From Novosphingobium meiothermophilum (GTDB taxonomy: Bacteria; Pseudomonadota; Alphaproteobacteria; Sphingomonadales; Sphingomonadaceae), in contig NZ_QGHL01000007.1 of the NCBI RefSeq assembly GCF_003171715.1, positions 1 to 64,000 on the forward strand: a DNA stretch of 64,000 nt, read 5' to 3'. Below, in pieces: positions 7,949-16,779 of this stretch (positions within the stretch are counted from its first letter, which is position 1; every line of letters starts with the position of its first letter). The translations under genes and the position numbers were made by a program. Below the pieces are notes generated by a model that saw only the letters and a program-made list of their open reading frames with translations, was not told where the DNA came from and did no database searches.

Positions 7949-9656
7949 AGTAGTCCTCGATCTTCTGTTGGATGTCCTGGGTGGCCTGCAGCTCGTCAGG
8001 CAGGCGAGCAGCGTCGGTGAACTCGGCGTAGACCTCGCTGAAGTCCATTTTCGAGAGGTCGAGCCGGGCAAACTCGTCGATGGTGAAGCCCTGGCATTGC
8101 TCGGTCTTCGGCTTGCCCCAGGGCTTGTTCAGCTGCTGGCGGCCCTGCTCCTGAAGGATCCGCGAAAGCTTGGATTCAAAGCAGCAGTAGACCTTGCGCT
8201 TGGTCAGGCACACGCCAAGGAACGAGGACGAGCAATAGGTGCCGACGTAGGCGCACAGACCCTGCGCATCCTTCTGATGCAGCAGCATCTCCTCGCGGCT
8301 GCAGCCCAGCGCCACGAGCAGCTGGATGCCCGGGATAAGCGGGAAGCCCTTGCCCTTGCAGCAGTTGAGCACGCCGAAGACCTTGGACGAGCAGCTTTCT
8401 CGGGTCCCCTTGAACAGAGTGAGATTGTTCGGATCGAATTCGCGGCGCGCCTGGTTCATCGCGTTCAAGGCGACGGCCGCGTCCTTGAACTCGTCGTTGG
8501 CCTCGCGCTGGATGGTCTCGCATGAGCCATCGATGCAGTAGACATCGCCGTCGCAGATGAACTGGCCGGTGTTCCCAGGCCGGTCTGGAACCGGGCAATC
8601 ATAGACCCGCTCCCAGGTGCGGCAGGGCTCCCCTGCGAGGCAGTCTTCGCGCACCAGCTTGCAGCCCGGAGTGGCTTCAAGTGTCTGGCAGTCCTGTGCC
8701 TCGGTGAACTGCGCACAGCTGTAACTGCGGCTCCACGCCCAGCACGGCTGCGTCACGGCGATGCCATCGACGATGCGGGTCACCGGATCGCTGTCCGTGC
8801 ACGTCTCGGTGTCCTGCTGGCACGAGGTATCAGCCGCAAGACCAGCACACTGGCTTTCATCGCGCGCCGTTGTGACGACGTTCTCGCCTGTCACCGTGTA
8901 GGGCGTGGCGCCATCGACCGGCGCCGTGCAACTGACGAGATCGACCCTCAGATCGCCCGAGTTACAGCCCCAGTAGATCCCGAAGTAAGGATCGCACAGG
9001 TTGATCGGATAGGACTGCGTGACCGTGCACTGCGGCGCGGGGTAGCGGTTGCAATTGTAGGCCGAAGCCGGATCGACCCCGCTGCCGCCTACGCAATAGT
9101 AGCCGTAGACCTGCCGCTGCTCGACACGCGCGGTTAATGTCACGGGGCAGGTCCGCGTTTCCTGTGTCGCCGTATAACCGACATTGCAGGTCGCCATGTA
9201 GCGCGCCGCGGTGCCGCTGGCGGGCGGCAAGGGCACGCACCGCCCTTGTGCGCCGCCGATCGCCATTCCGCTCGTATAGGCGAGCGGGTCATCGCTGATC
9301 ACATTGCTGCGCGCGATCGTTGCGTCGAGATCCTGCGGCGCAAACCGGGCGCGCCGGTCCATCGAATCCCGCATGGCCTTGTAGCCGGTGTTGGTCGTCG
9401 CCTGGCTCGCCGCTTCGCGGCTCATCCGGTCAGGATCGTCGAAGTAACCCGACTGGCTCGGCGTGCCGCGGAAATTGGGAATGCGGCTCGCATCGGGGTT
9501 CGTCGTTGCCGCGCTTTGCGCCGAGGCTGCCTTGTCCCGCCCGAAAGCCTTGCCGTCGGCCTTGGCAGCATCAGTTGTGGTTTGGGCGTGGAGCGGGCCG
9601 ACGAGGGCGAGAAGAAGCGCGCCCACGCCAGCGAGAGAGAGGACCGATCGTTTCAT
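7929..9656 (-). CDS. traN: F-type conjugation protein TraN, cysteine-rich outer-membrane adhesin
   Basis: TraN is an outer-membrane protein that stabilises mating pairs by contacting the recipient surface. The 575-residue product has a clear signal peptide (LAGVGALLLALVGPLHAQ). It is very cysteine-rich: about 32 cysteines, against about 22 in F TraN, in patterns such as VLNCCKGKGF and KVYCCFESK near the C-terminus. That C-terminal half is the conserved TraN block; the central part (about 150-370) is less familiar and is where recipient specificity would lie. The many disulfides explain the oxidoreductases in the same operon (DsbC, TraF with CGAC). It overlaps trbC by 4 bases. Confidence 0.93.
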   Translation of the reverse strand: MKRSVLSLAGVGALLLALVGPLHAQTTTDAAKADGKAFGRDKAASAQSAATTNPDASRIPNFRGTPSQSGYFDDPDRMSREAASQATTNTGYKAMRDSMDRRARFAPQDLDATIARSNVISDDPLAYTSGMAIGGAQGRCVPLPPASGTAARYMATCNVGYTATQETRTCPVTLTARVEQRQVYGYYCVGGSGVDPASAYNCNRYPAPQCTVTQSYPINLCDPYFGIYWGCNSGDLRVDLVSCTAPVDGATPYTVTGENVVTTARDESQCAGLAADTSCQQDTETCTDSDPVTRIVDGIAVTQPCWAWSRSYSCAQFTEAQDCQTLEATPGCKLVREDCLAGEPCRTWERVYDCPVPDRPGNTGQFICDGDVYCIDGSCETIQREANDEFKDAAVALNAMNQARREFDPNNLTLFKGTRESCSSKVFGVLNCCKGKGFPLIPGIQLLVALGCSREEMLLHQKDAQGLCAYVGTYCSSSFLGVCLTKRKVYCCFESKLSRILQEQGRQQLNKPWGKPKTEQCQGFTIDEFARLDLSKMDFSEVYAEFTDAARLPDELQATQDIQQKIEDYYARARQ

Positions 9657-10417
9657 GGAACCTGCCTTTCAAGTCGGGCGAGGTGCTGGGCGGCGAGCAA
9701 AGCGCCGGGGCCGCCGCCGCGCGCGAAGGTCTCGAGCGCGTAAGCTGCGCTGACATTGCCGCTCATCCGGTCGTGCGGCGGAACCTGCGTTCGGCAGTCG
9801 AAGCCGTCGCACAGATCGAAGTCGCTGCTGGTGACGACGTAGGTGGGAACCGCCTCGATTCCGAAGGCGCGGAACAGCCGCGGGTCGATACCGACGCCGT
9901 CCAGCTGCTCGCCGGGCTTGGCAACTTTGGCCAATGCCGCCGTGAGAACCTTGGCGCTGTTGCCGGGCAGCCCGCGCAAGGCAACAACACCGCCAGCCTT
10001 GGTCACGTCGTCGATCATCGCACGCAGCGCTGCAGGCGGCATCGATAGCGAAGCAAAGGCGATGAACCTCGGCGCCTCGCCCATGCCTTCGCTGGTCATG
10101 GCGCCGGCATCGGCCACCATCCGGTCAAAATCGAACGTGCTGGCCTCACCAGGCTTCGCGTTCGCTGTAGCCTCGCGGGTGTAGCGGCGGGCGTGCGCCT
10201 CGGCCTCGTCGGAGCTGGTCTTCGCCTCCCGCGCCAGGGCTTCGGCTCTGGAGCGGGCATTGGCGGACAGCGCGTCGGCATCGCTGGCGCCCGCACTGGC
10301 CCGAGCCCGGATAGCGGCGAGATCGAGGTCCGGTTCGGCCGTCTGCGCCGAGGCGCCAGCCAAAGCAGCAAGGCTGGAAAGCGACGCGACTACAAGAAGA
10401 TGAGGGAGTCTATTCAT
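9653..10417 (-). CDS. trbC: F-type pilin assembly protein TrbC
   Basis: TrbC is a periplasmic protein of the F-type core, needed for pilus assembly, with a thioredoxin-like C-terminal domain. The start at 10417 forms an ATGA overlap with the traU stop and gives a signal peptide (MNRLPHLLVVASLSSLAALA). A long charged, Ala-rich helical segment follows (about residues 25-90). The family domain is then visible: FIAFASLSMPPAALRAMIDD, GGVVALRGLPGNS, and IDPRLFRAFGIEAVPTYVV. The last block resembles the end of TraW and is shared between TraW and TrbC. 254 residues. Confidence 0.92.
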   Translation of the reverse strand: MNRLPHLLVVASLSSLAALAGASAQTAEPDLDLAAIRARASAGASDADALSANARSRAEALAREAKTSSDEAEAHARRYTREATANAKPGEASTFDFDRMVADAGAMTSEGMGEAPRFIAFASLSMPPAALRAMIDDVTKAGGVVALRGLPGNSAKVLTAALAKVAKPGEQLDGVGIDPRLFRAFGIEAVPTYVVTSSDFDLCDGFDCRTQVPPHDRMSGNVSAAYALETFARGGGPGALLAAQHLARLERQVP

Positions 10418-11442
10418 AGCGCACAGCAATTCCGCTTGCGCCAGACCAGGTAGCCCATGTCCTCGCCAATGGCGGGATAGACCTGGCCTGCCGACATGAA
10501 GGTGGTGGAGGCGCCAATGGGCGCGCAGGCGTAGCGGCCCTTGGTCTGCGGATTGGGATTGGTGGCCTGGAAGCGGTATTGTTGCTTGCGCATCACCGGC
10601 ATCAGGTACTTGCCGCAAAGCCCTTTGCTGCCCATCGTCCCCCAGGCAACGAGCTCGCGGTGGAGCTTGTAGGAGAAGCGGGCGAGCGCGAGCCGCGATG
10701 CCTGCACATGGCCGATCGTTGCCGAGACATTGCCGTTGAGCGGATACATCGTGCCCTGGCAGCCCGCGCACCAGAACAGCTCATCGGTCGGCAGCTTGGC
10801 CGTTGCCGCCACGCAGTCCGCTGCACAGGCGGCAAGCGCCAAGGGATTGGCGAAGAGGACCGCCTCGGGATTGATGATCGCGGTGAGCTCGCTGTCCTGC
10901 CAGAGAGGATCGATCTCGGTGATATAGAGGATGTCGATCGAGCCGGACTCGAGGCACAGGAAGTCGGCGACGATTTCCATCCAATAGATCAGCGGATAGG
11001 CATACCAGTGGACATGCCACTGCGAGTTGTACTGGGTGTTACCGCCGACCGCCGATGGCCCCGCCATCGACTTGAAGCCGATGTCGAACCCCGGATCGAG
11101 CTTCATCCCGCCGAGATTGACGAAGCACCATGGCTTCATGCTGACGTCGGCAAGCCGGACCGGCTCCCAGAACCCCATGGCGATGCCGGGCCGCAAACCG
11201 CAGAGGCAAACGGGGAGAGCCGGGTTGCTGGGATCGGGACGGCTCGACGGCCAGATCTTCAGGCCGCCGATCGAGATCGGAAACAGGCATGACCAGCAAA
11301 TGTCCGTGATCGGATTGACGAACTTGCCAGTGCAGCGCCCGGGGCCGGCCGCAGCCTTGGCAGGAGCACTGGACACGACGCTCAGGCTGGTGAGCAGAAG
11401 TGCTCCGCAAAGCCATGACAGAAGGCGTTTTTTCTTGCTCAT
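10414..11442 (-). CDS. traU: F-type conjugation protein TraU
   Basis: TraU is a periplasmic protein needed for DNA transfer and efficient pilus assembly. The 342-residue length matches F TraU (330). After the signal peptide (LLSWLCGALLLTSLSVV) the mature protein opens with GRCTGKFVNPITDICWSCLF, a TraU signature. It has about 15 cysteines, including CLCGLRPG, FWCAGCQGTMYP and a C-terminal NCC. The motifs GFWEPVRL and HVHWYAYPLIYWME are conserved family blocks. It overlaps traW and trbC by 4 bases each. Looks complete. Confidence 0.95.
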   Translation of the reverse strand: MSKKKRLLSWLCGALLLTSLSVVSSAPAKAAAGPGRCTGKFVNPITDICWSCLFPISIGGLKIWPSSRPDPSNPALPVCLCGLRPGIAMGFWEPVRLADVSMKPWCFVNLGGMKLDPGFDIGFKSMAGPSAVGGNTQYNSQWHVHWYAYPLIYWMEIVADFLCLESGSIDILYITEIDPLWQDSELTAIINPEAVLFANPLALAACAADCVAATAKLPTDELFWCAGCQGTMYPLNGNVSATIGHVQASRLALARFSYKLHRELVAWGTMGSKGLCGKYLMPVMRKQQYRFQATNPNPQTKGRYACAPIGASTTFMSAGQVYPAIGEDMGYLVWRKRNCCAL

Positions 11443-12086
11443 GACGGCGAACGCTCCTTGGGAGGCACGGGCTGTTCGGTGATGACGAGCGCGCGGCCCT
11501 GCTGCTCGACGGTTGCGGGCACCGCGCGAATGCCGAAGTGTTTCACCAGCGTGCCGCCCTGATCGAAGTAGAAGCGCCGCTGACGGGCCTTCATGAGTTC
11601 GAGCGGCGCACCGGCTACGAGGATGAGCTTCGCCTTGGTGCTGGCAAAGCGGCGGGTGGCCCAGGCGAGCTGCGCCGGGTCGTCCCCGTCGAGAAAGACG
11701 AGGGGTGCGCGCAGCGGCACGGTATCGAGCGGATTGACCCGCGTGCCTGCGGCAATGATGACCCGGCCCTTGTCGTCGGCAATGTCGCGCGGGGCGGTGA
11801 TCGTCGGATCGAAGCGCCAGCTGCGCAGCGCCGAGGCGAGGGTAACGCCCGCGACCGGCTCTGGCCGGTTGACCCGGGCGATTGTCCGCCGCTTCAGCTC
11901 TTCGTTGAGACGGGCCGTTTCGCCGGTCTTCTCAAGCTGGGTGAGCCTGGCATGGATCTGCTGAAGCAGGTCCGGTTCGATGACCGGCCATACCGCGCCG
12001 TGCTGGCCGTAATCGCGAGCCATTGCCTGTGGTGCGATGGCCAGCGCCAGCGCAGTGGTGCAAACCGGCAGAGTGAGGAGCCTCAC
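11439..12086 (-). CDS. traW: F-type conjugation protein TraW
   Basis: TraW is a periplasmic pilus-assembly protein that works with TrbC and TraU. The GTG at 12086 is chosen because it forms a GTGA overlap with the preceding stop, has a GGGAGG ribosome binding site just upstream, and gives a signal peptide (LLTLPVCTTALALAIAPQAMA). Mature features are the DYGQHGAVWPVIEPDLL opening (typical of TraW), a helical segment, and a C-terminal block ending FDQGGTLVKHFGIRAVPATV, which is the TraW/TrbC-like repeat. 215 residues, close to F TraW (210). Confidence 0.93.
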   Translation of the reverse strand: MRLLTLPVCTTALALAIAPQAMARDYGQHGAVWPVIEPDLLQQIHARLTQLEKTGETARLNEELKRRTIARVNRPEPVAGVTLASALRSWRFDPTITAPRDIADDKGRVIIAAGTRVNPLDTVPLRAPLVFLDGDDPAQLAWATRRFASTKAKLILVAGAPLELMKARQRRFYFDQGGTLVKHFGIRAVPATVEQQGRALVITEQPVPPKERSPS

Positions 12087-12607
12087 AGGATTGGCCTCCC
12101 GACCCCGAGTATGCGCGGTCCACAGATCCAACCGATCGCGGCATAGCGACTGTCGAAGCCATCCTTGTGTTCGCTGGTGACGAAGTAGCAGCCTTTCGGC
12201 ACGCGCCCCGTAGGTCCAAGCGCCAGCGGTTCGCCGAGGCGGCTCTCAAGCTTGGCCTTGGCCACGGCCTCACCGTTGACGAAGTAGATGCGGTTTTGCT
12301 CGGTGATGATGTCGCCCGGAACACCGCTCACACGCTTGCCGAACGGCTTGGGCTTCGCCCCGAAATGCTTCACCAGCAACGAGGAAGCAGGCGGATCGAA
12401 AAGGATGATATCCCCGCGGTGCACGGCCTCCCCGCGCGTCACCCAGAGGGCCCAGTAGGGCAGGCTGGGGCTCACGTTGATCATGAGCGCGTGGCCCTGA
12501 GCGAAGGCGGCGAGCGAGGAGAGCGCCAGCGCCCCGGCGCCAAGCCCGCCCCAGAGCGCGAGCCGGCGTGCGGACGCAGAGCGGAACAGGCGATCAGCGG
12601 GCTGCAT
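12083..12607 (-). CDS. S26-family signal peptidase of the conjugation system
   Basis: This 174-residue protein belongs to the TraF/LepB (S26) peptidase group. It has an N-terminal membrane anchor (ALWGGLGAGALALSSLAAFA), a catalytic-serine block (NVSPSLPYWALW), and a catalytic-lysine block (KPFGKRVSGVPGD). Pilin maturation or cyclisation is the usual job of such peptidases in conjugative systems; here the likely substrate is TraA or other exported Tra proteins. RP4 calls its equivalent TraF, so the name collides with the unrelated F-type TraF encoded downstream. The start at 12607 overlaps the end of trbI by 14 bases. E. coli F has no equivalent gene, but such genes are common in alphaproteobacterial F-type clusters. 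Confidence 0.88.
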   Translation of the reverse strand: MQPADRLFRSASARRLALWGGLGAGALALSSLAAFAQGHALMINVSPSLPYWALWVTRGEAVHRGDIILFDPPASSLLVKHFGAKPKPFGKRVSGVPGDIITEQNRIYFVNGEAVAKAKLESRLGEPLALGPTGRVPKGCYFVTSEHKDGFDSRYAAIGWICGPRILGVGRPIL

Positions 12608-13001
12608 CGGGAAGGGCTCCCATCCGGCGCACAACATCGGCGCGCACAGATTGCGTCAGGTCCGGCGTGCTGCCGGCGACCACGGCTTCGGCAACGAGGA
12701 CCGTGCGGCCTTCGCGCCCGAGCCGCTGCACCGAGGCTTCCACAGCCTTGAGGTAGGCCTGGACGCGCATCCTGGTTTCTTCCGGAGTTCGGCCGGCACG
12801 CGCTTCGGCCTCGATGAAATCGCCCATGATCCGGCTCAGCTGGACCGTCACGACCTCGCGCTTTTCAAGGGTGAGCAGCTTGTCGGTCGCCCAGACGCCC
12901 CACAGGACCTGGCCGATCATGCCGACGCCGAGCACGACAGCGGTGAGATTGATCGATGCCAGCCGCCTGCGAAGGTTTGATGTTGCCAGAATGTTCTTCA
13001 C
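12594..13001 (-). CDS. trbI: F-type conjugation protein TrbI
   Basis: TrbI is a small inner-membrane protein thought to influence F-pilus outgrowth and retraction. The 135-residue product has one N-terminal membrane helix (LTAVVLGVGMIGQVLWGVWA) and a periplasmic helical tail (VVTVQLSRIMGDFIEAEARA), as expected for the family (128 in F). Its position between traC and traW agrees with F order. It overlaps the upstream small membrane gene and the downstream peptidase gene, so the run is translationally coupled. Confidence 0.85.
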   Translation of the reverse strand: MKNILATSNLRRRLASINLTAVVLGVGMIGQVLWGVWATDKLLTLEKREVVTVQLSRIMGDFIEAEARAGRTPEETRMRVQAYLKAVEASVQRLGREGRTVLVAEAVVAGSTPDLTQSVRADVVRRMGALPDAAR

Positions 13002-13390
13002 AGCTTTTCTCCCGAGAGTTCGCGGTCGAGATCACGGATGAAGCGCGGCATGCGCCACACGACGACTAAGGTGGCGAGACCGATCAGCACCAACTTGCAC
13101 TGGTCGAGGAAGGTCACGCGCCGTGCGAGATCGGACGCCAGGAAGCGGTCACCGAGATTGGCGACATGGGCGAAGAAGGCATCGGGATTTCCGCCCGACA
13201 ACAGCAGGAAGAAGAGCAGCGGCAGGCCCAGCGCCATCAGGTAGGACGAGCCCAGAAACAGACTACCGCGCAGCACGATGTAGCAGCCATCGGCCATGCG
13301 CGAGCGCCAGGTCGGCACCGGCGAGAAGAGGGGCTGTTCGTCTCCGGGCGCATCGGGCCGGTCGAAAGGGGTGACGAGATGGAGAGGCAT
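12998..13390 (-). CDS. membrane protein between traC and trbI, unknown function
   Basis: I do not recognise this 130-residue protein as a named Tra component. It has a soluble N-terminus (about residues 1-35), then a hydrophobic pair (YIVLRGSLFLGSSYLMALG and PLLFFLLLSG), and a further helix near the end (KLVLIGLATLVVVWRMPRF). That suggests two or three membrane spans and a basic cytoplasmic tail. It lies 29 bases after traC and overlaps trbI by 4 bases (ATGA), so it is firmly inside the transfer operon and is probably made with TraC. A role with the TraC ATPase or the inner-membrane complex is only an inference from position. Confidence 0.75.
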   Translation of the reverse strand: MPLHLVTPFDRPDAPGDEQPLFSPVPTWRSRMADGCYIVLRGSLFLGSSYLMALGLPLLFFLLLSGGNPDAFFAHVANLGDRFLASDLARRVTFLDQCKLVLIGLATLVVVWRMPRFIRDLDRELSGEKL

Positions 13391-13419
13391 GGAAATGGGG
13401 ATCCTTTGATCTGGGGATG

Positions 13420-15966
13420 TCAGCGATTGGGATGAGCGATGCGCTCGATGGCATCGGCGAGCTGGTGGCCGCGGGCGATCTCGGCATCGATGGCGGCGAA
13501 GGTCTGGGGCGAACTCGAGAAGAGCGTTGCCGAATAGTCATCGAGCACGAGCCGCCCGATCGCCTCGGTCTCCGGGCCCTTGATGAACACCTCGGAATAG
13601 TCGCTCCCGGAGCGCTTGAGGCTGCGGATCAGCGTCTCGGTGCGATCGTCCATATCGAGGCGTTTGCTCGCCTTGAAATCGGCGATCGTCTCCGGCTTCT
13701 GCTGGAGGATCAGCATCCAGTCGCTGTTCTCGAGCGCCGCCGTTGCCCCGTCGGACTTGTAGTAGTCGTTGAGCGACTGGGTAGCGGTCGCCAGCGCGCC
13801 GCCATACTTGCGGCAGGTGCGGGCGTAGGTTTCGACGAATTCACCCATCGAACCGCCCTTGAGCATCGACCAGGCTTCATCGATCAGCAGAAGCTTGCGC
13901 AGTGACCTTGGGCTTCGCGTCATGGCTTGGCTGGTCATGAACATGATGGCTGAGAGGACGACGCTGCGCAGATCCTCCCGGCTCGCAAGGTCGGACATCT
14001 CGAAGACCGTGAAGTCCGCATCGAGGTCGAGGCTTGCCTGGCCTTCGAAGAAGGCGCCGTAAGTTCCGCCCGCCATGTAGGGGGCAAGCGCGGTTGCGAT
14101 ATCAGCGGCAGTGTCATGGCCGAGACTGGCCAGCATCTCGCCGACGGTCGTAACTGTGGCAGCCGCGCCGTGCTGCGCCCAGACGAGGTTGACCGCCCGG
14201 TCGATCAATCCGCGCTCAGTATCCGTCAGCTTCGCGCTGTGGCGAGCCATTTGCCCGACGATGGCCTTGATCATCCCGAAGCAGTCGAGACGGTAGTCCT
14301 CGTCTTCGGCGGCGCGGGTGGCATCGATCATCGAGAACGGGTTGAGGCAAAAGCCCGCTGCAATCGTGAACTCGACAAAGCGGCCGCCCTGCAGCTTGAC
14401 CGAGTGCTCGAAGCTGCGGCCATCGTCGATCACGACAACCTGTGCGCCGGCACCGCGCAGCGCGGCGCACATCTCCTGGAGCAGCACCGACTTGCCCGAT
14501 CCCGACTTGCCGCAGATCGCAACATTGTGGTTGCCGGCCTCGTTCTCGAACGGCGACCAGAAGAAGGGCTGGCCGCGCCGCCCGACGAACAGCAGGTGGG
14601 GGTGGGTGCTGCCGAGATACTCGCCCTGCATGGGCGCGATATTGGCTGCCGTGATCGACAGAACGGTCTTGAACCGCTTCAGCCGCTCCATGTCGGCACC
14701 GAGCCCGTCGGCTAGCGTCAGCGGCATCGCCGCGAGAAGCCCCTGGATCTGCAGATAGCGCTCGTCGGTGAGGTCCCAGCCTGCCGCCTTGTAGATCGAC
14801 TTGATCGCGCGCTCGTGGCGGTCGCCGGACCCAAGTGGCGAATAGGTCGTCACGCCGTAGAACACGCGCACCAGACGGCGGCCTTCCTGCAGCTCAGCCT
14901 GAACATGTTGCCACTCGGCGGCCTGTTCGCCGATCCGCGGCAGGAACCGGGCGCTGCGGGTTCCGGCGAGGCTGGTTGTCCGCATGAACTTGAAGCCGGC
15001 CTTGGCCGACGCCGCCTCCTGGTCAGGGTAGACAAGGCAGAGCATGGTGGCGGCCGGGCAGGGGAAGCGCAGCTTGTCGGTGAACAGGTCGCCGATGAGC
15101 CGCGCGCATTCCCACGGGGCCCAGCGCGATGGCATGTTGCGGACGGCAAAATGCCGGACATCGAAGGCATCGGGATAGACGGTCCCGATCTCGGGCACGC
15201 CGTCATTGACCTTGCCAGTGGGCCGGAACCGCTCAGTCACCAGCCGCATGCGATCTTCGGCCACGACCAGTTCGATGTCGTGGCGGATCGCCTGCGAGGC
15301 GATCGGATCGTTCGGGTTGTAGGGCACCGCATCATCCTGCGGCGCCGTGGTGGGCGAGGTCAGATCATCGATGACAGCGATGAGCGCTTCGGGCCCTACT
15401 TCGACCACGCCGAGGTTCAGCGACTTGAGCATCGCCACCAACCCCTCGCGGGTCTGTTTGAGATCCTCGTTGCTGACCGCCTTCGATGTTGGCACGCCGA
15501 CCGAGACGATGACCTGGTGATGCCGCGCATGAAAGGGTGCGTCCGCAGAACCGGACTCCCAGACGAGCGAATAGAGCCGCCGCGCGCGGTGACGGGCAAT
15601 CGCCTCGTACACGCCGCCCTGCATGTACCGTGGCGCAAACCACGGGGCGATGATTCTGCTGATGCGCGGGCTCGCAAGGTGGAGCACCTGCAGGCAGGCG
15701 CCCGCTGGTAAGCCTTCCGAGAAGAATTGCCCGAGGATTTCCCCTGTGCGCTCGTCCGCGCCGATCAGCGGCGTGACCGAGAGGACAAAGCCCTTCGAGC
15801 GTGCGTTGAAGTACAGGCGCGTTGCCGGGTCATAGACACGGTAGGGCAGCCAGTCCGAGAGCATGTCGACCATGAGCTGGGGACGGGCCTTTTCGGCGTG
15901 CTCGGCATCGCCCAGCAGTCCGCTGAGCAGCCGGTCGACCACGGTCTTGAGTTGCTCGGCCATCAC
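13420..15966 (-). CDS. traC: F-type conjugation ATPase TraC (VirB4 family)
   Basis: TraC is the cytoplasmic, membrane-associated ATPase that powers pilus assembly. The 848-residue product matches the family (875 in F). The N-terminal half is the TraC/VirB4 N domain (LVVDMLSDWLPYRVYD-like block near residue 30). The C-terminal half is the P-loop domain: Walker A CGKSGSGKSVLL near residue 490 and Walker B KLLLIDEAWSML near residue 697. TATQSLNDYY follows as the arginine/glutamine-rich block. All motifs for ATP hydrolysis are present. It overlaps traV by 4 bases. Confidence 0.96.
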   Translation of the reverse strand: MMAEQLKTVVDRLLSGLLGDAEHAEKARPQLMVDMLSDWLPYRVYDPATRLYFNARSKGFVLSVTPLIGADERTGEILGQFFSEGLPAGACLQVLHLASPRISRIIAPWFAPRYMQGGVYEAIARHRARRLYSLVWESGSADAPFHARHHQVIVSVGVPTSKAVSNEDLKQTREGLVAMLKSLNLGVVEVGPEALIAVIDDLTSPTTAPQDDAVPYNPNDPIASQAIRHDIELVVAEDRMRLVTERFRPTGKVNDGVPEIGTVYPDAFDVRHFAVRNMPSRWAPWECARLIGDLFTDKLRFPCPAATMLCLVYPDQEAASAKAGFKFMRTTSLAGTRSARFLPRIGEQAAEWQHVQAELQEGRRLVRVFYGVTTYSPLGSGDRHERAIKSIYKAAGWDLTDERYLQIQGLLAAMPLTLADGLGADMERLKRFKTVLSITAANIAPMQGEYLGSTHPHLLFVGRRGQPFFWSPFENEAGNHNVAICGKSGSGKSVLLQEMCAALRGAGAQVVVIDDGRSFEHSVKLQGGRFVEFTIAAGFCLNPFSMIDATRAAEDEDYRLDCFGMIKAIVGQMARHSAKLTDTERGLIDRAVNLVWAQHGAAATVTTVGEMLASLGHDTAADIATALAPYMAGGTYGAFFEGQASLDLDADFTVFEMSDLASREDLRSVVLSAIMFMTSQAMTRSPRSLRKLLLIDEAWSMLKGGSMGEFVETYARTCRKYGGALATATQSLNDYYKSDGATAALENSDWMLILQQKPETIADFKASKRLDMDDRTETLIRSLKRSGSDYSEVFIKGPETEAIGRLVLDDYSATLFSSSPQTFAAIDAEIARGHQLADAIERIAHPNR

Positions 15967-16775
15967 TTGGGTTCCTTGGGCTGCGGGGTGCTGACGTTGG
16001 GCTGGCCGCCGGATCGGATTGCCGGGCGGATTGCAGCTTTTGCGGCTTCAATTGCTGCCGCGCTCGGGAACACCGGAGTGCTTTGCCCCGCCGCAGGCCG
16101 AGGGGTCCGATCACGCGGGGGAGGCGGCGTGTCGAACCCCTCGACCGCCGGTGCTTTTGCACCGGCAACGGCCTCGCGCGCCGTGGAGGGGAGGACCAGC
16201 GGCGAGGCATCTGAAACTGCATTTTCGGAACTGGGGGCATCAGTGCCCGGGGTCTCCAGGGTGCTGGTCCCGTTCGTGGGCGCGGATGAAAAGGGCGACG
16301 CAAGATCGACGGAAATATCCGAGTGTCCGTCTGCGGCTTCGTGTGCCGACGCAGCTTGAGCGGCCTTCAACTGCCGGCGGACCTGGCGCATGACGGCCCC
16401 GCTCTTGTCCTCACCCGCCTTGCGGCGCAGTTCGGTTGCCCAGCGCGGGTTGTCGACGACTGTCCAGGCGACCGCTTCATCATGGAGCGTTCCTGCCTCA
16501 TCGACATGAGCTGGGAAGACGACCCGCAGGGTCCGCTCCGCCGTACGCGTGGTGTCAGCATCCACCACGCCCGACCGGGGGCGTGTCTCGGCATGAGGCG
16601 GCGTGCCCGCCGACAGAGTGTTCGTCGCCTTGGCATCGATGACGTGGGCCGGTGCGCAGTCGCCCTTGGGCGCCCGGCAGGTGAAGTCGCCTTCGACATT
16701 GGTGCCGAACGTGGCGCAGCCACTGGAGAAGCCGGCCAGGCAGGCGCAGACAAGCAGACGTGATGGAAACCGCAT
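15963..16775 (-). CDS. traV: F-type conjugation lipoprotein TraV
   Basis: TraV is the outer-membrane lipoprotein that, with TraB and TraK, forms the envelope-spanning channel of F-type systems (VirB7-like). I start at ATG 16775, because a lipoprotein signal follows (MRFPSRLLVCACLAGFSSGC), then CATFGTNVEGDFTCRAP, the TraV signature with a conserved second cysteine. At 270 residues it is longer than F TraV (171). The extra length is a Pro-, Ala- and Thr-rich C-terminal region of low complexity. It is 4 bases from the dsbC stop. Confidence 0.9.
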   Translation of the reverse strand: MRFPSRLLVCACLAGFSSGCATFGTNVEGDFTCRAPKGDCAPAHVIDAKATNTLSAGTPPHAETRPRSGVVDADTTRTAERTLRVVFPAHVDEAGTLHDEAVAWTVVDNPRWATELRRKAGEDKSGAVMRQVRRQLKAAQAASAHEAADGHSDISVDLASPFSSAPTNGTSTLETPGTDAPSSENAVSDASPLVLPSTAREAVAGAKAPAVEGFDTPPPPRDRTPRPAAGQSTPVFPSAAAIEAAKAAIRPAIRSGGQPNVSTPQPKEPK

Positions 16776-16779
16776 GGGG

